DNA of 64,000 nucleotides from Neptunomonas phycophila (GCF_001922575.1 NZ_MRCI01000004.1:1-64000), one strand, 5' to 3'. Counted from the first letter of the stretch, positions 19,286-30,342 are shown. The notes: generated from the sequence alone by a model not told the origin. Translations and numbers: made by a program.

Positions 19286-19305
19286 CCTTACCTTGTTATC
19301 TAAAG

Positions 19306-19334
19306 GTAAAGGCTAGCGCTTGGCTAGCCTTTAC
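19306..19334. terminator. Convergent hairpin between RmlD-like gene and sirB2
   Basis: A perfect 12-pair inverted repeat GTAAAGGCTAGC / GCTAGCCTTTAC with loop GCTTG. The T-tract is short on both strands. It is placed where a shared bidirectional terminator is expected. Confidence 0.55.
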
Positions 19335-19344
19335 TGCTACTTGT

Positions 19345-19728
19345 TTACCATGGCATTGGATTGTGAGTAACGGCGACACTTGCGATATACCCTACGGTTA
19401 TTAAACCTAATATAAAGGCCGTAGCGCGTACCTTCTTTGTTTTTCCTTTCTTTAAGGCGACTACGCCTAATGCAATATAAACAATCAAACCGATAATTTT
19501 TGCGTTAACCCAGCCGGACTGGAATGGATAGGCTTGTAAAATGATAACCAAGGCTATCGCGCTGAGTAGTAATACAGTGTCAATAATGTGCGGAAGCACA
19601 CGCATGAGTTTATTACGAATCCACTGCGCATCAACTAGCATGCCTAGACCGCGGGCTATAAAAAGTAAGACACTCAGGCCTACACATGTCATATGCAGGT
19701 GTTTAAAAAGCGGGTACAGTTCAGTCAT
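19345..19728 (-). CDS. SirB2 family membrane protein
   Basis: 127 residues with four hydrophobic segments (about 10-30, 45-65, 72-90, 100-120). MTELYPLFKHLHMTCVGLSVLLF with early His residues and the end SVAVTHNPMPW resemble SirB2 (originally 'invasion gene expression up-regulator'). No biochemical function is established for the family. It is a single gene on the minus strand, flanked by a convergent hairpin and divergent from moeA. Confidence 0.8.
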   Translation of the reverse strand: MTELYPLFKHLHMTCVGLSVLLFIARGLGMLVDAQWIRNKLMRVLPHIIDTVLLLSAIALVIILQAYPFQSGWVNAKIIGLIVYIALGVVALKKGKTKKVRATAFILGLITVGYIASVAVTHNPMPW

Positions 19729-19827
19729 ATTAGATTCCGATAAACAAAATGAATGTGTGCGTAGGCGATATTAAACGGGTTTGTAAAACACCAATCAAGC
19801 GATGACACAAAAAGAGGATGAGAAACG

Positions 19828-21036
19828 ATGGCAAGTTGCGATCAACCAGGCTTGATTCCATACGACCAAGCGTTGGCTGAACTGCTAAAAGAGGCGCAGG
19901 CATCGGCAAAGACTGAGACTGTCAAGCTGGAGCACGCTGTGGGGCGGGTGTTAGCAGAGCAATCGGCGGCAACAGTTAATGTGCCGCCTGCTGATAACAG
20001 TAGTATGGATGGTTATGCCGTTGATGCCGCTTCTATTGTGCCGGGTGTTATATATCCCATATCACAGCGAGTAGTAGCGGGTCACGCACCGAGTGCTCTT
20101 GAGCCGGGTGCAGTTGCGCGTATTTTTACTGGGGCAGAAATTCCCGAAGGTGCTAATGCTGTTGTTATGCAAGAAGCGGTGGCGCTAGCGCCGGGTGGTG
20201 TTATTTTTGGCGAGCCTGTGCGTCCGGGGCAATATGTACGCAAGGCAGGGCAAGATATAAAACGGGGCGACATCGTTATTCCTGTAGGGACGCGCTTACA
20301 GCCGGCTGACATCGGCGTTCTAGCCTCCACGGGGAATGAGTGTTTAGACGTGTTCAAACCACTTAAAGTGGCGATTTTATCAACAGGGGATGAGCTAGTA
20401 GATCCGGGCCAGCCGCTTGAAAGCGGTCAAATATATAACTCGAATCGATATGTTTTGATGGCTCTGTTGAAGAAATTAGGGATGGAACCTGTCGTCATTG
20501 GGCGAGTGCAGGATTCGCTTGATGCCACAGTCGACGCTTTGCTGCAGGCTGCTGAACTTGCAGATTGTATTATTAGTACTGGTGGTGTTTCTGTTGGTGA
20601 AGAGGACCATGTGCGCCAAGCAGTAGAAATGGTTGGGCATATCAATATCTGGCGTTTAAAGATTAAGCCGGGTAAGCCGTTGGCGTTTGGTCGTATAAAA
20701 GGTATTCCCTTTTTCGGCTTACCGGGTAATCCCGCCTCCACGCTTGTGACGTTTTGTATCCTAGCTAGGCCTTTTTTATTATCAATGCAGGGGATAAAAC
20801 ATCAGCGTGATTTGTCATACCGATTGCCTGCTGGATTTTATCGGGCGGCTGGGTCACGGCAGGAGTATGTACGCGTTAGGTTGGATGGCGGCGAGTTAGT
20901 GGCTTTTGGTAATCAAAATTCAGGTGTGCTGAGTTCGGCAAGCTGGGCTGATGGGTTGGCGGTTATTCCATCGGAAATTGAGATTTCCAAAGGTGATATG
21001 TTGACCTTTTTGCCCTTTACGGAGCTACTTGGCTGA
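19828..21036 (+). CDS. moeA: Molybdopterin molybdenumtransferase
   Basis: MoeA, 402 residues, inserts molybdate into adenylylated molybdopterin. Domains run in order I-IV: DNSSMDGYAVDA near residue 57, TGAEIPEGANAVVMQE near 101, the MoCF/MogA-like domain with STGDELVDPGQ and STGGVSVGEEDHV, and the FGLPGNPASTLV loop. The C-terminal beta-barrel completes it. It leads a moe/moa cluster transcribed rightward with moaC and moaD. SD region AAGAGGATGAGAAACG before ATG 19828. Confidence 0.97.
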   Translation: MASCDQPGLIPYDQALAELLKEAQASAKTETVKLEHAVGRVLAEQSAATVNVPPADNSSMDGYAVDAASIVPGVIYPISQRVVAGHAPSALEPGAVARIFTGAEIPEGANAVVMQEAVALAPGGVIFGEPVRPGQYVRKAGQDIKRGDIVIPVGTRLQPADIGVLASTGNECLDVFKPLKVAILSTGDELVDPGQPLESGQIYNSNRYVLMALLKKLGMEPVVIGRVQDSLDATVDALLQAAELADCIISTGGVSVGEEDHVRQAVEMVGHINIWRLKIKPGKPLAFGRIKGIPFFGLPGNPASTLVTFCILARPFLLSMQGIKHQRDLSYRLPAGFYRAAGSRQEYVRVRLDGGELVAFGNQNSGVLSSASWADGLAVIPSEIEISKGDMLTFLPFTELLG

Positions 21037-21102
21037 TATGCTTGGGTTTACTGTGCTTAAACAGGTAAAATAGCGGCCTTTATTAGTTGGTTAGAGATCC
21101 TG

Positions 21103-22233
21103 ATGGACGTTAACGCGCAACAAGATCCGTATAAAAATATTCGCCCTTATCATGACAACGAAGTTGAAGCGGTTTTGCAAAGCTTGTTGTACGATGATGA
21201 GTTGATAGGGGCTATTACTCATTATCAATTTCCACGCCTACCTCGTTGGATTTCTCGTTGGCTCAAGCCGGTGATTCGTATTGCCCTAGCCCGCGAGTTT
21301 GGCGAAATTCAGACCATTAAAGGGTTTCAGCTGACGGTGGCGCGCTATATGTCAAAAATGATAGCGCGCTCTACGACTAAGCTTTCCTGTTCCGGCATGG
21401 AAAATCTTGAGGCTGATGAGGCCTACTTGTTTATTTCTAATCATCGCGACATAGCAATGGACCCTGCCTTCGTAAATTGGGTGAGGCATCAAAATGGTAT
21501 GGACACGGTTAGAATAGCGATAGGTGATAATTTATTACGTAAGCCCTATGTGTCCGACCTTATGCGGCTGAATAAAAGCTTCATTGTTAACCGGTCAGCT
21601 AAAGCGCCACGGGAAGTGATGGCTGCGGTTACTCAATTATCCTCATATATAAACTTTAGTATTCAAGAAGAAGAGTCCTCTATCTGGATTGCGCAGCGAG
21701 AAGGCCGAGCAAAAGATGGGAACGATTTCACTGACCCAGCCTTGTTAAAGATGTTGTATATCAGTCAGCGCAAGAAAGGGAGTTTTTCTGAGGTGATTAA
21801 ACGCCTCAATGTCGTACCTGTCTCGATTTCGTATGAGTTCGATCCATGTGATAGAGCTAAAGCGCGAGAGCTCGCGGCAAAAGAATCCAGTGGCCAATAT
21901 GAAAAAAGCCAGTACGAAGATATCGAGAGCATTGTAAAAGGTATCACAGGGCAGAAGGGGGCGGTGCATGTCCATTTTGGGGATGTGATAACGGGTGATT
22001 TCGACACTCCGGAAAGTTTGGCTGCTGAGTTAGATCGCCAAATTCATCTTAACTATCATCTGCATGCCTCTAACTATATAGCTGCTGGTCAATTGGATAA
22101 TGTAACCGCAGAACAAATCGCTAGCTTTGAGACTCGTTTGGCAGGGCTTAGCGAGGCTGAGCAGGCAAAACTTAAACAGATGTATGCCAATCCGGTGGTA
22201 AATTGCCGCAAAGATCAGCAGGAGAGCGCATGA
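21103..22233 (+). CDS. PlsC-type glycerol acyltransferase family protein
   Basis: 376 residues. The central part (about 95-270) resembles the LPLAT/PlsC fold: [18 protein letters not shown] carries the His-Asp motif, but as HX5D rather than the usual HX4[15 protein letters not shown] stands in the place of the FPEGTR block. Similar 'NHRDI' proteins are annotated as glycerol or 1-acyl-glycerol-3-phosphate acyltransferases. Substrate unknown. It overlaps moaC by four bases (ATGA), so it is part of the moa operon, an unusual partner. Confidence 0.75.
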   Translation: MDVNAQQDPYKNIRPYHDNEVEAVLQSLLYDDELIGAITHYQFPRLPRWISRWLKPVIRIALAREFGEIQTIKGFQLTVARYMSKMIARSTTKLSCSGMENLEADEAYLFISNHRDIAMDPAFVNWVRHQNGMDTVRIAIGDNLLRKPYVSDLMRLNKSFIVNRSAKAPREVMAAVTQLSSYINFSIQEEESSIWIAQREGRAKDGNDFTDPALLKMLYISQRKKGSFSEVIKRLNVVPVSISYEFDPCDRAKARELAAKESSGQYEKSQYEDIESIVKGITGQKGAVHVHFGDVITGDFDTPESLAAELDRQIHLNYHLHASNYIAAGQLDNVTAEQIASFETRLAGLSEAEQAKLKQMYANPVVNCRKDQQESA

Positions 22234-22709
22234 GTAAGTTGACGCACTTAGATGACCAAGGGCATGCGCATATGGTGGATGTTTCAGAAAAGGCATCCAC
22301 ATTTCGTGAGGCGCGCGCGTGTGCTGTCGTTTATATGTCGCAAGAAGTTTTGGATCTCATTATTTCTGGCGGGCATAAAAAAGGGGATGTGTTGGCCGTT
22401 GCGCGCATCGCTGGTATCCAGGCCGCTAAACGTACCAGTGATTTAATTCCTCTTTGTCATCCTCTTATGTTAAGTAAAGTGTCTGTTACTTTAGAGCCTA
22501 ATGTAGAGCAAGGGTGTGTTGTGATTAACACGGTATGTCGTTTAACGGGGCAAACCGGGGTGGAGATGGAAGCGCTAACGGCAGCGTCTGTTGCTGCGCT
22601 TACCTTATATGATATGTGTAAAGCTGTGGATAAGTCGATTATCATCTCTGATATCAAATTATTAGAAAAAGTAGGCGGAAAAAGCGGACATTGGGAGAGG
22701 GCGTTATGA
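22230..22709 (+). CDS. moaC: Cyclic pyranopterin monophosphate synthase
   Basis: MoaC, 159 residues, converts the MoaA product to cyclic pyranopterin monophosphate. Start ATG 22230 ([21 protein letters not shown]). Conserved [15 protein letters not shown] and [20 protein letters not shown] plus the catalytic Lys in DMCKAVDK are present. It overlaps the acyltransferase upstream and moaD downstream by ATGA. An upstream in-frame extension to 22203 is not expected. Confidence 0.97.
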   Translation: MSKLTHLDDQGHAHMVDVSEKASTFREARACAVVYMSQEVLDLIISGGHKKGDVLAVARIAGIQAAKRTSDLIPLCHPLMLSKVSVTLEPNVEQGCVVINTVCRLTGQTGVEMEALTAASVAALTLYDMCKAVDKSIIISDIKLLEKVGGKSGHWERAL

Positions 22710-22957
22710 TCCGGGTTGTTTTCTTTGCTGGCCTCCGTGAGGCGCTGGGGGATTCGGTCGAGGTTGTACATGATGAATCCATTAAAACAGTTGAGGATCT
22801 TATCGCCAGGCTTATAGAGCTTAACGGTGATGGTTGGGCAGCAGAGCTCAATGCCTCTCATGTTTTAATTGCTGTAAATCAAGAAATGACCACACGTTTA
22901 GCTCTGGTGGCTGATAGTGATGAGGTCGCATTTTTCCCTCCCGTTACAGGTGGATAG
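22706..22957 (+). CDS. moaD: Molybdopterin synthase sulfur carrier subunit
   Basis: MoaD, 83 residues, ubiquitin-like fold. It ends PPVTGG; the terminal Gly-Gly becomes the thiocarboxylate that donates sulfur to cyclic pyranopterin. Start ATG 22706 overlaps the moaC stop (ATGA). The partner moaE, which normally follows, is absent; a PlsC acyltransferase starts one base after the moaD stop. Confidence 0.95.
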   Translation: MIRVVFFAGLREALGDSVEVVHDESIKTVEDLIARLIELNGDGWAAELNASHVLIAVNQEMTTRLALVADSDEVAFFPPVTGG

Positions 22958-22958
22958 C

Positions 22959-23699
22959 ATGACTGCACAGCCCAATAAAGCAATCGCGGCGATTCGTTCG
23001 TTAATTTATTATCTTGTTTTTTATCCCTTCACGATTGTTTACAGTACTTTTTGTTTGTTGATAGGGCGGTTTTTGTCGTTTGAGACGCGTTTTAAAGTGT
23101 TTACGGTCATTAATTACAGCTATATAGCCTGGTTGCGGCTTTGCTGTGGTGTCCGTCTCGACGTTAAGGGGTTGGAAAACTTACCTAAAGATCGAGCTTA
23201 TGTATTGGTGGCTAACCATCAGAGTGAGTTTGAAACTATCTTTCTGTTAACGATGGTGCGGCCTCAGTGTATTGTGCTGAAAAAAGAGCTGCTAGGCATT
23301 CCGTTTTTTGGTTGGGCGTTAGCTATGTTAGAGCCTATTGCCTTAGACCGCAGTCAGCGGCGGGGAGCTCTCAAACAGCTTTTAACACAAGGTAAAGCGC
23401 GTTTAGAAGCGGGCAGGCCTGTTGTAATTTTCCCTCAGGGAACGCGTGTTCCTGTTGGTGAGCCCGGGCGTTTCAATAAAGGGGGAGCTATGTTGGCCGC
23501 TAGTGCTGGTGTACCTGTTGTTCCTCTTGCGCATAACGCTGGGACTTGCTGGCCTGGGAAAGGGTTTATTAAATACCCTGGTGTTGTCAGTGTGGAGATT
23601 GGGGAGCCTGTAGAAACGCAAGGGCAGTCTGTTGATCAGGTTCATGATGCCGCCATTGGCTGGTTATTGGCCAAAATGGATGAGCAATTAGAAAATTAG
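22959..23699 (+). CDS. plsC: 1-acyl-sn-glycerol-3-phosphate acyltransferase
   Basis: 246 residues, LPLAT family. An N-terminal hydrophobic segment (about 15-40) is followed by NHQSEFETIF (HX4E in place of HX4D), VLKKELLGIPFFGW and the substrate loop IFPQGTRVPVG. It probably makes phosphatidic acid from lysophosphatidic acid at the inner membrane. Start ATG 22959 lies right after moaD. It ends the cluster, with a terminator following. Gene symbol by family; a plsC paralogue elsewhere is likely. Confidence 0.85.
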   Translation: MTAQPNKAIAAIRSLIYYLVFYPFTIVYSTFCLLIGRFLSFETRFKVFTVINYSYIAWLRLCCGVRLDVKGLENLPKDRAYVLVANHQSEFETIFLLTMVRPQCIVLKKELLGIPFFGWALAMLEPIALDRSQRRGALKQLLTQGKARLEAGRPVVIFPQGTRVPVGEPGRFNKGGAMLAASAGVPVVPLAHNAGTCWPGKGFIKYPGVVSVEIGEPVETQGQSVDQVHDAAIGWLLAKMDEQLEN

Positions 23700-23718
23700 A
23701 TAGTGCGATATGCCAACC

Positions 23719-23747
23719 AAAAAAACCGCCTATAGGCGGTTTTTTTA
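23719..23747. terminator. Bidirectional terminator between plsC and fabB
   Basis: Run of A, ACCGCC-TATA-GGCGGT, run of T. It serves convergent plsC and fabB. Confidence 0.94.
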
Positions 23748-23769
23748 TTGATGAATTCCAGTGAGTCGG

Positions 23770-24987
23770 TTAGTCGTCGAAACGCTGAAAAACTAAGGTT
23801 GAGTTGGTTCCGCCAAAGCCGAAGCTGTTAGACATGACGCGATTAAGCTTCACATTGTCCATGCGTTCGGTAACAACAGAGGCACCAGCTGCTTCTGGAT
23901 CTAGCTCATCGATGTTGGCAGATGCGCAGATAAAATCATTTTCCATCATAAGCAAGCTGTAAATAGCTTCCTGTGCGCCGGTCGCGCCCAGTGAATGGCC
24001 GGTTAATGATTTAGTTGAGCTAACCGGTGGCATCTGGGTACCAAAAGCTTCTTTCATTGCTTTTAGTTCTTGGATGTCGCCAGCAGGAGTTGATGTGCCG
24101 TGCGAATTGATATAATCAATATCGCCGTCAACCGTGCTCATAGCTTGCTTCATGCAGCGAAGAGCGCCTTCGCCTGAGGGAGCAACCATATCATAGCCAT
24201 CAGATGTGGCGCCGTAGCCAACGAGTTCACCATAGATTTTGGCGCCACGAGCTTTTGCGTGCTCAAGGTCTTCTAGTACTAGCATGCCTGCGCCGCCAGC
24301 AATAACAAACCCGTCACGATTAGCATCGTATGCACGAGATGCCTTTTCGGGGGTCTCGTTATATTTGCTAGAAAGAGCACCCATGGCATCAAACATCACA
24401 GTCAAAGACCAATGAAGCTCTTCGCCACCGCCAGCAAAGACGACGTCCTGTTTGCCTAGTTGGATTTGCTCCATTGCATTACCGATACAGTGTGCGCTGG
24501 TGGCGCATGCGGATGTAATGGAATAGTTAACACCTTTGATTTTGAAAGGAGTGGCTAAGCAAGCGGATACGGTGCTACCCATGGTGCGTGTTACGCGGTA
24601 AGGGCCTACGCGGCGAACACCTTTAGAGCGTAGAATGTCGGCGCTTTCTACTATATCGGCTGAAGAAGCGCCGCCGGAACCAGCGATTAAGCCAGTACGC
24701 TCGTTTGAAACTTGATCTTCAGTTAGACCAGAGTCTTCAATCGCTTGCTCCATTGCGAGGTAGGAATATGCGGCTGCATTGCCCATGAATCGACGAAGCT
24801 TGCGGTCAATCTTCGAATCCAAGTCGATATCAATGCTGCCAGCTACATGGCTGCGAAAGCCCATTTCTTTGTATTCTTCCTGGAATTTTATTCCAGAGCG
24901 CCCTTGTTTTAAGGCGTCAGTGACTGTTTCTTTGTCATTACCTAGGCAGGAAATAATGCCCATTCCCGTTACTACAACGCGTCGCAT
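23770..24987 (-). CDS. fabB: 3-oxoacyl-[ACP] synthase I
   Basis: FabB, 405 residues, elongates fatty acids, including the cis-unsaturated intermediates. Catalytic residues are visible: Cys161 in [10 protein letters not shown], His296 in NSHGTST, and Lys326 and His331 in [10 protein letters not shown]. Size and sequence match FabB rather than FabF. It lies 101 bases after fabA on the same strand; the FabA/FabB pair is the anaerobic unsaturated fatty acid route of gammaproteobacteria. Confidence 0.98.
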   Translation of the reverse strand: MRRVVVTGMGIISCLGNDKETVTDALKQGRSGIKFQEEYKEMGFRSHVAGSIDIDLDSKIDRKLRRFMGNAAAYSYLAMEQAIEDSGLTEDQVSNERTGLIAGSGGASSADIVESADILRSKGVRRVGPYRVTRTMGSTVSACLATPFKIKGVNYSITSACATSAHCIGNAMEQIQLGKQDVVFAGGGEELHWSLTVMFDAMGALSSKYNETPEKASRAYDANRDGFVIAGGAGMLVLEDLEHAKARGAKIYGELVGYGATSDGYDMVAPSGEGALRCMKQAMSTVDGDIDYINSHGTSTPAGDIQELKAMKEAFGTQMPPVSSTKSLTGHSLGATGAQEAIYSLLMMENDFICASANIDELDPEAAGASVVTERMDNVKLNRVMSNSFGFGGTNSTLVFQRFDD

Positions 24988-25088
24988 ATGCTGTCTCTCC
25001 TATAAAAGGATCTTCTTATTATAATCTGTTATTCGGTTACTGATTATGGCTATTGGTGCTTAATAGTGGCCAATAGTAATGTCATAAA

Positions 25089-25604
25089 TCAGAAAGAGTC
25101 GGTCGATGTAAATAAGCCAACACGCAGATCTTTGGCTACGTAAATTTCACGGCCATCTACCGATACAGTGCCATCAGCAATACCCATAACAAGCTTGCGC
25201 TCAATGACTCGCTTAAGCTGAATGTGGTAGGTGACTTTTTTGGCGGTCGGTAGAACTTGCCCTGTGAATTTTACTTCGCCAGAACCTAACGCGCGCCCGC
25301 GTCCTTTGTTGCCTCTCCAGCCAAGGTAAAAGCCTACAATTTGCCACATGGCGTCTAAACCAAGGCAGCCCGGCATAACAGGGTCTGTTGGAAAGTGGCA
25401 ATCAAAAAACCAGAGGTCTGGATTGATATCAAGTTCAGCAATGATTTCGCCTTTGCCGAATTCACCACCATCATCATTGATATGGGTGATGCGATCCATC
25501 ATCAACATGTTGCCTACCGGTAAGCGTGCGTTACCTGGTCCGAACATTTCACCGTGGCCGCATTTAAGGAGGTCTTCACGGTCGAAAGAAGAAGCTTTAG
25601 TCAT
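25089..25604 (-). CDS. fabA: 3-hydroxydecanoyl-[ACP] dehydratase/isomerase
   Basis: FabA, 171 residues, dehydrates hydroxydecanoyl-ACP and isomerises trans-2 to cis-3-decenoyl-ACP, the branch to unsaturated fatty acids. Active-site His70 ([15 protein letters not shown]) and Asp84 (LGLDAMWQ) are at the E. coli positions. It is upstream of fabB. A -10 TATAAT and a dyad GTGCT-N3-AGCAC are upstream. Confidence 0.98.
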   Translation of the reverse strand: MTKASSFDREDLLKCGHGEMFGPGNARLPVGNMLMMDRITHINDDGGEFGKGEIIAELDINPDLWFFDCHFPTDPVMPGCLGLDAMWQIVGFYLGWRGNKGRGRALGSGEVKFTGQVLPTAKKVTYHIQLKRVIERKLVMGIADGTVSVDGREIYVAKDLRVGLFTSTDSF

Positions 25605-25650
25605 ATGAAAAACTGTCTATCCAAAGAAAATTTAGTCAAAATATCTGGCG

Positions 25651-25679
25651 ATTATACCGTTTTGGAGTGCTGTAAGCAC
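25651..25679 (-). promoter_or_regulatory. fabA promoter -10 with overlapping dyad
   Basis: TATAAT on the minus strand at 25656-25651, about 47 bases before fabA. Just upstream, where the -35 should be, is a perfect dyad GTGCT-GTA-AGCAC (25667-25679). No good -35 hexamer is present. The dyad could be an operator for a TetR-type regulator such as FabR/DesT; this is inference. Confidence 0.5.
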
Positions 25680-25745
25680 GATTTGTGTCACCTTAATTTG
25701 GTAACGGCGGGTTAATCAAGCCAGAAGGCGTATAAATAGAGGGGT

Positions 25746-25768
25746 GAAGTGCCTTATTTAGGCACTTC
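25746..25768 (-). repeat. Hairpin overlapping the ispB stop codon
   Basis: GAAGTGCC / GGCACTTC with a seven-base loop that holds the TAA stop of ispB. It is not followed by a T-run. It might block 3' decay of the ispB mRNA or act as a weak terminator. Confidence 0.55.
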
Positions 25769-26726
25769 TGTTTGCTGCTATATTTGCAAGTTTAATCAGT
25801 GTTTGTTTGAAAGATGTGTTACTTAGAGGTTCTAATGCTTTGATGGCGAGGTCGGCTTGTTGCTGTGCCATCTCTTCGGTATATGTAATGGCACCCGAAC
25901 GGCTTACAATATTCATAATGGGTTCTAGGTCTTCAAGGCCGCCTTCGCGAATGGCTTTGCGAATGAGTTTTTTGTCGGGCTCGCTAGCAACTTTCATTGC
26001 TTGAATTAATGGAAGCGTGGGTTTACCTTCCGCTAAATCATCACCTACATTTTTACCCATTTCTTCAGCGGTTGATTTGTAGTCCATTACATCATCGATC
26101 AACTGAAAAGCAATACCAATGTGACGACCGTAATCGCGCATGGCGACGCGTTCTTTGTCACTAGCGTCAGCTAGCAGCGCGCCAACTTCAGTAGCCGCCT
26201 CAAAGAGCATGGCCGTTTTGCCGAGAATGACCTGCATATAGGCTTCTTCAGTTGTGTCAGGGTTGCGACTGTTTAGTAGCTGCAGGACCTCGCCTTCAGC
26301 AATAACAGTCGTCGCATTTGATATGACACCCATGATAGGAAGGCTGCCGATATCAACCATTATCTGAAAGGCGCGAGAGTATAAAAAATCTCCCACAAGA
26401 ACGCTTGGCGCATTGCCCCATTTCGCGTTAGCGGTATCTTTCCCGCGGCGTAATTCTGAATTATCGACAACATCATCATGCAATAGAGTGGCTGTATGAA
26501 TAAATTCAATCACAGCGGCGAGCGATATATGGCGATCACCTTTGTACTGGCACGCATTAGCGGCTAACAATACAAGTAGCGGGCGTAATCGTTTTCCACC
26601 GCTCTCGACAATGTAGTGGCCAATTTTTTCAACCAACGGGACATTTGATCCTAAGTGGTTGATTATAAAGTCATTGACCATTTCGAATTGAGGAGCGACC
26701 TCTGGGTTAAGCTGGTATGGCTGCAT
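25758..26726 (-). CDS. ispB: Octaprenyl diphosphate synthase
   Basis: 322 residues, trans-prenyl diphosphate synthase making the ubiquinone side chain. The two Asp-rich motifs are LLHDDVVDNSELRRG near residue 82 and QLIDDVMDYKSTAEEMGKN near 209. GGKRLRP near residue 49 is also present. It lies divergent from rplU, the conserved ispB/rplU-rpmA-obgE arrangement of E. coli. Confidence 0.96.
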   Translation of the reverse strand: MQPYQLNPEVAPQFEMVNDFIINHLGSNVPLVEKIGHYIVESGGKRLRPLLVLLAANACQYKGDRHISLAAVIEFIHTATLLHDDVVDNSELRRGKDTANAKWGNAPSVLVGDFLYSRAFQIMVDIGSLPIMGVISNATTVIAEGEVLQLLNSRNPDTTEEAYMQVILGKTAMLFEAATEVGALLADASDKERVAMRDYGRHIGIAFQLIDDVMDYKSTAEEMGKNVGDDLAEGKPTLPLIQAMKVASEPDKKLIRKAIREGGLEDLEPIMNIVSRSGAITYTEEMAQQQADLAIKALEPLSNTSFKQTLIKLANIAANRSA

Positions 26727-26819
26727 GCGTCGGCTTAATAAGAAGATGAGAATGTTAGCGGCATGCTAGGGGGTGGAGGCGGTAGTGTCAAGAATAGGGT
26801 ATTTTATAGTGTAAAGCTC

Positions 26820-26848
26820 TTGAGTTAATCAGTGATTTACTATAGAAT
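26820..26848 (+). promoter_or_regulatory. Sigma70 promoter of rplU-rpmA
   Basis: TTGAGT (26820-26825), 17-base spacer, TAGAAT (26843-26848). It leaves a leader of roughly 100 bases before rplU. The same -10 occurs in the S10 promoter. Confidence 0.72.
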
Positions 26849-26952
26849 TTCGCGCCCTGAGCTTGTCCAACGATTGCTCCCTACCATATGGGTTTTCCAT
26901 TAGAAGTAGGTTTGTATTTCAGTAGCCGGATAAGCATAATTTGGAGAAAGAC

Positions 26953-27264
26953 ATGTTTGCAGTTATCGTAAGCGGTGGTAAGCAGTACCGTGTACAAGAA
27001 GGTCATACCCTTAAGCTAGAAAAATTGAATGCTGAAGCGGGTGCGACTATCGAATTTGACCGCGTTCTATTAGTAGGTACAGGTGACGATGTTAAAGTTG
27101 GCTTGCCAGTTGTAGAAGGCGCTAAAGTGACTGCTGAGGTGGTTGAGCATGGTCGTGGCGATAAAGTAACGATCATCAAATTCCGTCGCCGTAAGCATCA
27201 CATGAAACGTCAGGGCCACCGTCAGTGGTTCACTGAAGTTAAAATCACTGGTATCAGCGCGTAA
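26953..27264 (+). CDS. rplU: 50S ribosomal protein L21
   Basis: L21 (bL21), 103 residues, begins [20 protein letters not shown]. Conserved [20 protein letters not shown] lies near the C-terminus. ATG 26953 follows SD TGGAG; a TTG at 26941 would add four residues outside the family. Operon with rpmA. Confidence 0.97.
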   Translation: MFAVIVSGGKQYRVQEGHTLKLEKLNAEAGATIEFDRVLLVGTGDDVKVGLPVVEGAKVTAEVVEHGRGDKVTIIKFRRRKHHMKRQGHRQWFTEVKITGISA

Positions 27265-27288
27265 GCTGAGAACAACAGGAGATAATCC

Positions 27289-27540
27289 ATGGCTCATAAG
27301 AAAGCTGGCGGTTCAACGCGTAACGGTCGCGACTCACAATCCAAGCGTTTGGGTGTGAAGCGTTTCGGTGGCGAAGCAGTAATCGCAGGTAATATTATCG
27401 TTCGTCAACGTGGTACTAAGTTTCACGCAGGTGTTAACGTAGGTGTTGGTAAAGACCACACGTTATTTGCTAAAGCGGATGGTGTTGTTAAGTTCGAAGT
27501 TAAAGGTCCTAACAACCGTAAGTACATCAGCATCGTTTAA
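27289..27540 (+). CDS. rpmA: 50S ribosomal protein L27
   Basis: L27 (bL27), 83 residues. The N-terminus [22 protein letters not shown] reaches the peptidyl transferase centre and has no cleavable extension of the Firmicutes type. [20 protein letters not shown] is conserved. SD AGGAG precedes it. A terminator separates it from obgE. Confidence 0.97.
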   Translation: MAHKKAGGSTRNGRDSQSKRLGVKRFGGEAVIAGNIIVRQRGTKFHAGVNVGVGKDHTLFAKADGVVKFEVKGPNNRKYISIV

Positions 27541-27564
27541 GCTTAATTGCTAAACGTTTTGCTG

Positions 27565-27596
27565 AAAAAAAGCTCCGCAATAGCGGGGCTTTTTTT
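27565..27596 (+). terminator. Intrinsic terminator after rpmA
   Basis: Run of A, AGCTCCGC-AATA-GCGGGGCT, run of six T. Confidence 0.9.
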
Positions 27597-27650
27597 GTTT
27601 CTGAGCAGTGCTCGCGTTAATCTATATGGATTAGCCTTGGGAGAAGATAG

Positions 27651-28847
<1,197 letters not shown>

Positions 28848-28890
28848 TCGTTTTTGGTGATGATGTTTCGGTAGGTGTAAGGGGTGGTCT

Positions 28891-30015
28891 GTGGCCGCAG
28901 GTCGTGAGAAATTGCAGCATGCCCGTCGTTGGGTTGTTAAAATCGGTAGTGCCTTATTGACGAACGATGGGCAGGGGCTCGATGCAGCGGCGATTAGTCG
29001 TTGGGTTGATCAGCTGGCTGAGTTGCGGGATCAAGGGGTTGAGATTGTCTTGGTGTCGTCGGGAGCTGTGGCTGAGGGGATGACGCGTTTAGGATGGTCC
29101 GACAGGCCGGATGAGTTGTGTCGTCTGCAGGCAGCGGCGGCTGTGGGGCAAACAGGGCTTGTGCAGGCTTATGAGGCTAACTTTCAGCGCCACGGTACAC
29201 ATACAGCTCAGGTGCTATTGACGCATGATGATTTGACGCATCGTAATCGTTATCTGAATGCGCGGGCTACCATGAAGACCTTGCTGGAAATGGGGGTGGT
29301 GCCTGTAGTAAACGAGAATGATACCGTTGTTACGGATGAGTTTCGGTTTGGCGATAATGATACGTTGGCGGCTTTAGTTGCTAACTTGCTTGAGGCTGAT
29401 GGTGTTATTTTGCTGACGGATCAGCTGGGCTTGTATACAGCCGATCCTCGTCGTGATCCTGAGGCGTATTTGTTACACGAGGTAAGGGCGGAGGATGATT
29501 CTCTAGCGGCGATGGCGGGCGGCGGCGGTAAGCTTGGTCGTGGTGGTATGGCGACTAAGGTGCGGGCTGCTCGATTGGCTGCGCGCTCAGGTGCGGTAAC
29601 GGTTATTGCTAGCGGTCGAGAGGAGTCTGTTTTGTTGCGCCTGAGGGCGGGGGAGCGGCTTGGTACTTTGTTGGTGCCTGAGCGTAGCCCTATGGCGGCG
29701 CGTAAGCAGTGGATCGCAGGGCATTTGCAGGCTCGGGGTTCAATTGTGCTGGATTCGGGTGCTGTACAGGCGTTGGTCGAGCGAGGTAAGAGTTTGTTGC
29801 CTGCTGGGGTGCGTAGTATTACGGGACACTTTACGCGTGGTGAAATGGTGTTAATGCTCGATGAGGCGGGCCGGATTGTTGCGCGTGGTTTGGTGAATTA
29901 CAGTGCGGCTGATGCGCTTAAAATTATGGGTAAGCCGAGTTCTGCTATTGTTGATACGTTGGGTTATATTAGCGAAGAAGAGTTGGTGCATCGGGATAAT
30001 TTGGTGTTAGCGTAA
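28891..30015 (+). CDS. proB: Glutamate 5-kinase
   Basis: ProB, 374 residues, first step of proline synthesis. The amino-acid kinase domain has [36 protein letters not shown] and [14 protein letters not shown]. It ends in a PUA domain (about 280-370: [25 protein letters not shown]). It starts with GTG 28891 with SD AAGGGG six bases upstream. No proA follows; position after obgE is the conserved one. Confidence 0.97.
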   Translation: MAAGREKLQHARRWVVKIGSALLTNDGQGLDAAAISRWVDQLAELRDQGVEIVLVSSGAVAEGMTRLGWSDRPDELCRLQAAAAVGQTGLVQAYEANFQRHGTHTAQVLLTHDDLTHRNRYLNARATMKTLLEMGVVPVVNENDTVVTDEFRFGDNDTLAALVANLLEADGVILLTDQLGLYTADPRRDPEAYLLHEVRAEDDSLAAMAGGGGKLGRGGMATKVRAARLAARSGAVTVIASGREESVLLRLRAGERLGTLLVPERSPMAARKQWIAGHLQARGSIVLDSGAVQALVERGKSLLPAGVRSITGHFTRGEMVLMLDEAGRIVARGLVNYSAADALKIMGKPSSAIVDTLGYISEEELVHRDNLVLA

Positions 30016-30038
30016 GGTAAAGCCTGAACATAAGGTAT

Positions 30039-30066
30039 AAAAAAACCGGCAGATGCCGGTTTTTTT
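30039..30066. terminator. Bidirectional terminator between proB and rpsT
   Basis: Run of A, ACCGGC-AGAT-GCCGGT, run of seven T, between convergent genes. Confidence 0.94.
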
Positions 30067-30078
30067 ATGTCTGTAATA

Positions 30079-30342
30079 TTAAGCCAACGCTTTGATGCTA
30101 GCGTTCATGCGGCTTTTATTACGGGCGATTTTGTTTTTAGGAAAAACGCCTTTGTTTACAGATGCATCCATGATTGGTTGAGCAATCTTGAAGGCTTCTG
30201 TTGCAGCTGCTTTGTCGCCAGAAGCGATAGCGGCTGATACTTTTTTGATGTATGTGCGTACCATGGAGCGGAGGCTAGCATTATGCTGGCGACGAGTCTC
30301 CGCTTGGCGAGCGCGTTTACGGGATCCTGCGGAGTTGGCCAC
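30079..30342 (-). CDS. rpsT: 30S ribosomal protein S20
   Basis: S20 (bS20), 87 residues, three-helix 16S binder. It begins [21 protein letters not shown] and ends MNASIKALA. The start codon is GTG (minus strand, 30342-30340) with SD AAGGAG. E. coli rpsT also uses a non-AUG start (UUG) that contributes to autogenous control, so the weak start may be functional. Divergent from murJ. Confidence 0.96.
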   Translation of the reverse strand: MANSAGSRKRARQAETRRQHNASLRSMVRTYIKKVSAAIASGDKAAATEAFKIAQPIMDASVNKGVFPKNKIARNKSRMNASIKALA

